From NCBI GenBank assembly GCA_002404095.1, contig DHJA01000229.1, positions 1 to 10,683 of the forward strand: 10,683 nucleotides of DNA, read 5' to 3'. Positions 10,110 to 10,683 of the stretch are shown here, one piece after another. The notes below the pieces were generated by a model. That model worked only from the letters and a program-made list of their open reading frames with translations, ran no database searches and was not told the origin of the DNA. Position 1 is the stretch's first letter. Each line of letters begins with the position of its first letter. The DNA comes from Planctomycetaceae bacterium UBA4732. GTDB taxonomy: Bacteria; Planctomycetota; Planctomycetia; Gemmatales; Gemmataceae. The position numbers and the translations under genes were made by a program.

Positions 10110-10146
10110 GAGGGCGTCCAACTGCCAGACATCGGCGCCGGCGATC

Positions 10147-10620
10147 TCAATCACATCGGATATCCCTTATCTCCCCTTGGAACTTCCAGTCCTCAGCGGC
10201 AGCGACCAGTCCGGCTCGAACGGGGTTGTCTCGGACGTAATCCCACTTTTGGCCATAATTCTCCGACGAACGGAGTACATGGTCGAAGAATTCGGGTTGC
10301 CATAAGGGCATCGCGAACCCTAACCGTTGGGCGCAATACTTGGCGGTCCACTCTTTCCATCTTCCGACGGCGTAGGAAAGGGTCCGCTCGCCGCGAGCAT
10401 CACAGGTGAAGAAGTGGACATGATCGGGCATAAGGACATATCGTCCGACCGCCCAGCCGTAAAGCGTCTCGCAATTCCGCCAAACCTCCAGGGCAATGGC
10501 ATGAAAGTCTTCGTTCGCCAGTCGATCCGTGCGGCCTAGAGTGCAAGCGGTGATGAAATAGACGGGGTTCGGGATCCAGACCGAATCGAGACGGCGGAGA
10601 TGTTTTCGTTCAGGAATCAT
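10147..10620 (-). CDS. REP-associated tyrosine transposase (RAYT, Y1/HUH family)
   Basis: This 157-residue protein has the HUH motif in YVLMPDHVHFF (His67-Val68-His69), which binds the catalytic metal, and the RAYT hallmark near the end: PLWQPEFFDHVLRS, then KWDYVRDNPVRAGLV, with Tyr128 as the likely nucleophile. Such enzymes, related to IS200/IS605 TnpA, cut and join single-stranded REP DNA next to the GTAG head and spread or maintain REP elements. The length is normal for the family and there are no internal stops. GAGG on the minus strand (10631-10628) lies seven bases before the ATG at 10620. REP hairpins with GTAG heads lie on both sides, so the gene and its targets are together and probably functional. 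It reads in the same direction as the downstream operon. Confidence 0.93.
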   Translation of the reverse strand: MIPERKHLRRLDSVWIPNPVYFITACTLGRTDRLANEDFHAIALEVWRNCETLYGWAVGRYVLMPDHVHFFTCDARGERTLSYAVGRWKEWTAKYCAQRLGFAMPLWQPEFFDHVLRSSENYGQKWDYVRDNPVRAGLVAAAEDWKFQGEIRDIRCD

Positions 10621-10634
10621 GCGTACGCCTCGGT

Positions 10635-10660
10635 GTAGGCCGGCCTCTGTGAGGCCGGCC
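10635..10660 (+). repeat. single GTAG-headed REP hairpin upstream of the RAYT
   Basis: GTAG at 10635-10638 overlaps a perfect hairpin GGCCGGCCTC, loop TGT, GAGGCCGGCC (10638-10660). It differs from the pair at 10048-10109 only by A to G and T to C at the matching ends of the stem. This is a compensatory change that keeps the pairing and suggests selection for the hairpin. Confidence 0.92.
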
Positions 10661-10673
10661 GCGTATTCCGGTT

Positions 10674-10683
10674 GTAGCCGGCC
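10674..10683 (+). repeat. start of a further REP hairpin cut by the window end
   Basis: GTAGCCGGCC is identical to the first ten bases of the REP unit at 10085. The rest lies beyond the window. A contig ending in a multi-copy repeat is a typical assembly break. Confidence 0.8.

Larger units (their letters stand above)
10048..10683 (-). mobile_element. RAYT gene with flanking REP elements (REPtron-like unit)
   Basis: One intact RAYT gene is bounded by two REP units downstream and one full plus one partial unit upstream, all of one sequence family with GTAG heads. This is the known arrangement of RAYT/REP units, which are usually domesticated single-copy genes that spread short REP hairpins in the genome. 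The right limit is not visible. Confidence 0.82.

Overview
The window looks like one contig from a high-GC planctomycete-like bacterium. Three things suggest this: a Cys/Tyr-rich secreted mini-protein, an ECF sigma factor coupled to a one-pass membrane protein, and abundant REP palindromes. It is an inference from protein style, with no marker gene. The first 19 bases are a Nextera/Tn5 mosaic-end adapter, not genome. The last bases are a cut REP palindrome, so both window ends are probably contig ends.

Layout. Bases 20-620 hold GC-rich palindromic repeats and a small exported Cys-rich protein (233-487). Bases 628-2132 are a sigma/membrane-protein pair overlapping by ATGA. Bases 2133-2720 are a scar: an IS630-family transposase remnant on the minus strand abuts a headless XRE/HTH regulator remnant on the plus strand, followed by about 300 bases with nothing recognisable. 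Bases 2721-10010 are a four-gene minus-strand operon. Read 5' to 3', it encodes a DUF1156-type adenine-specific DNA methyltransferase, an ABC-type AAA ATPase, a small protein with a PD-(D/E)XK-like nuclease motif, and a DUF499 (COG1483) ATPase. Bases 10048-10683 are a REP-associated tyrosine transposase (RAYT) flanked by its likely GTAG-headed REP hairpins.

How the genes may work together. The four-gene operon is the main interest. The methyltransferase, ATPase and putative nuclease genes overlap by 1-4 bases, and the DUF499 gene follows after a 5-base gap, so all four are probably translated together. DUF1156 methylases and DUF499 ATPases are known companions in defence islands. A modification enzyme, an SMC-like ATPase, a compact nuclease and a large P-loop ATPase fit a restriction-modification-like anti-phage system. 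I do not recognise this exact composition as a named system. No helicase, PglZ or DUF1998 gene is present here. The middle of the methyltransferase gene and the nuclease gene are near 50% GC while the rest is near 70%, which suggests modular exchange of parts.
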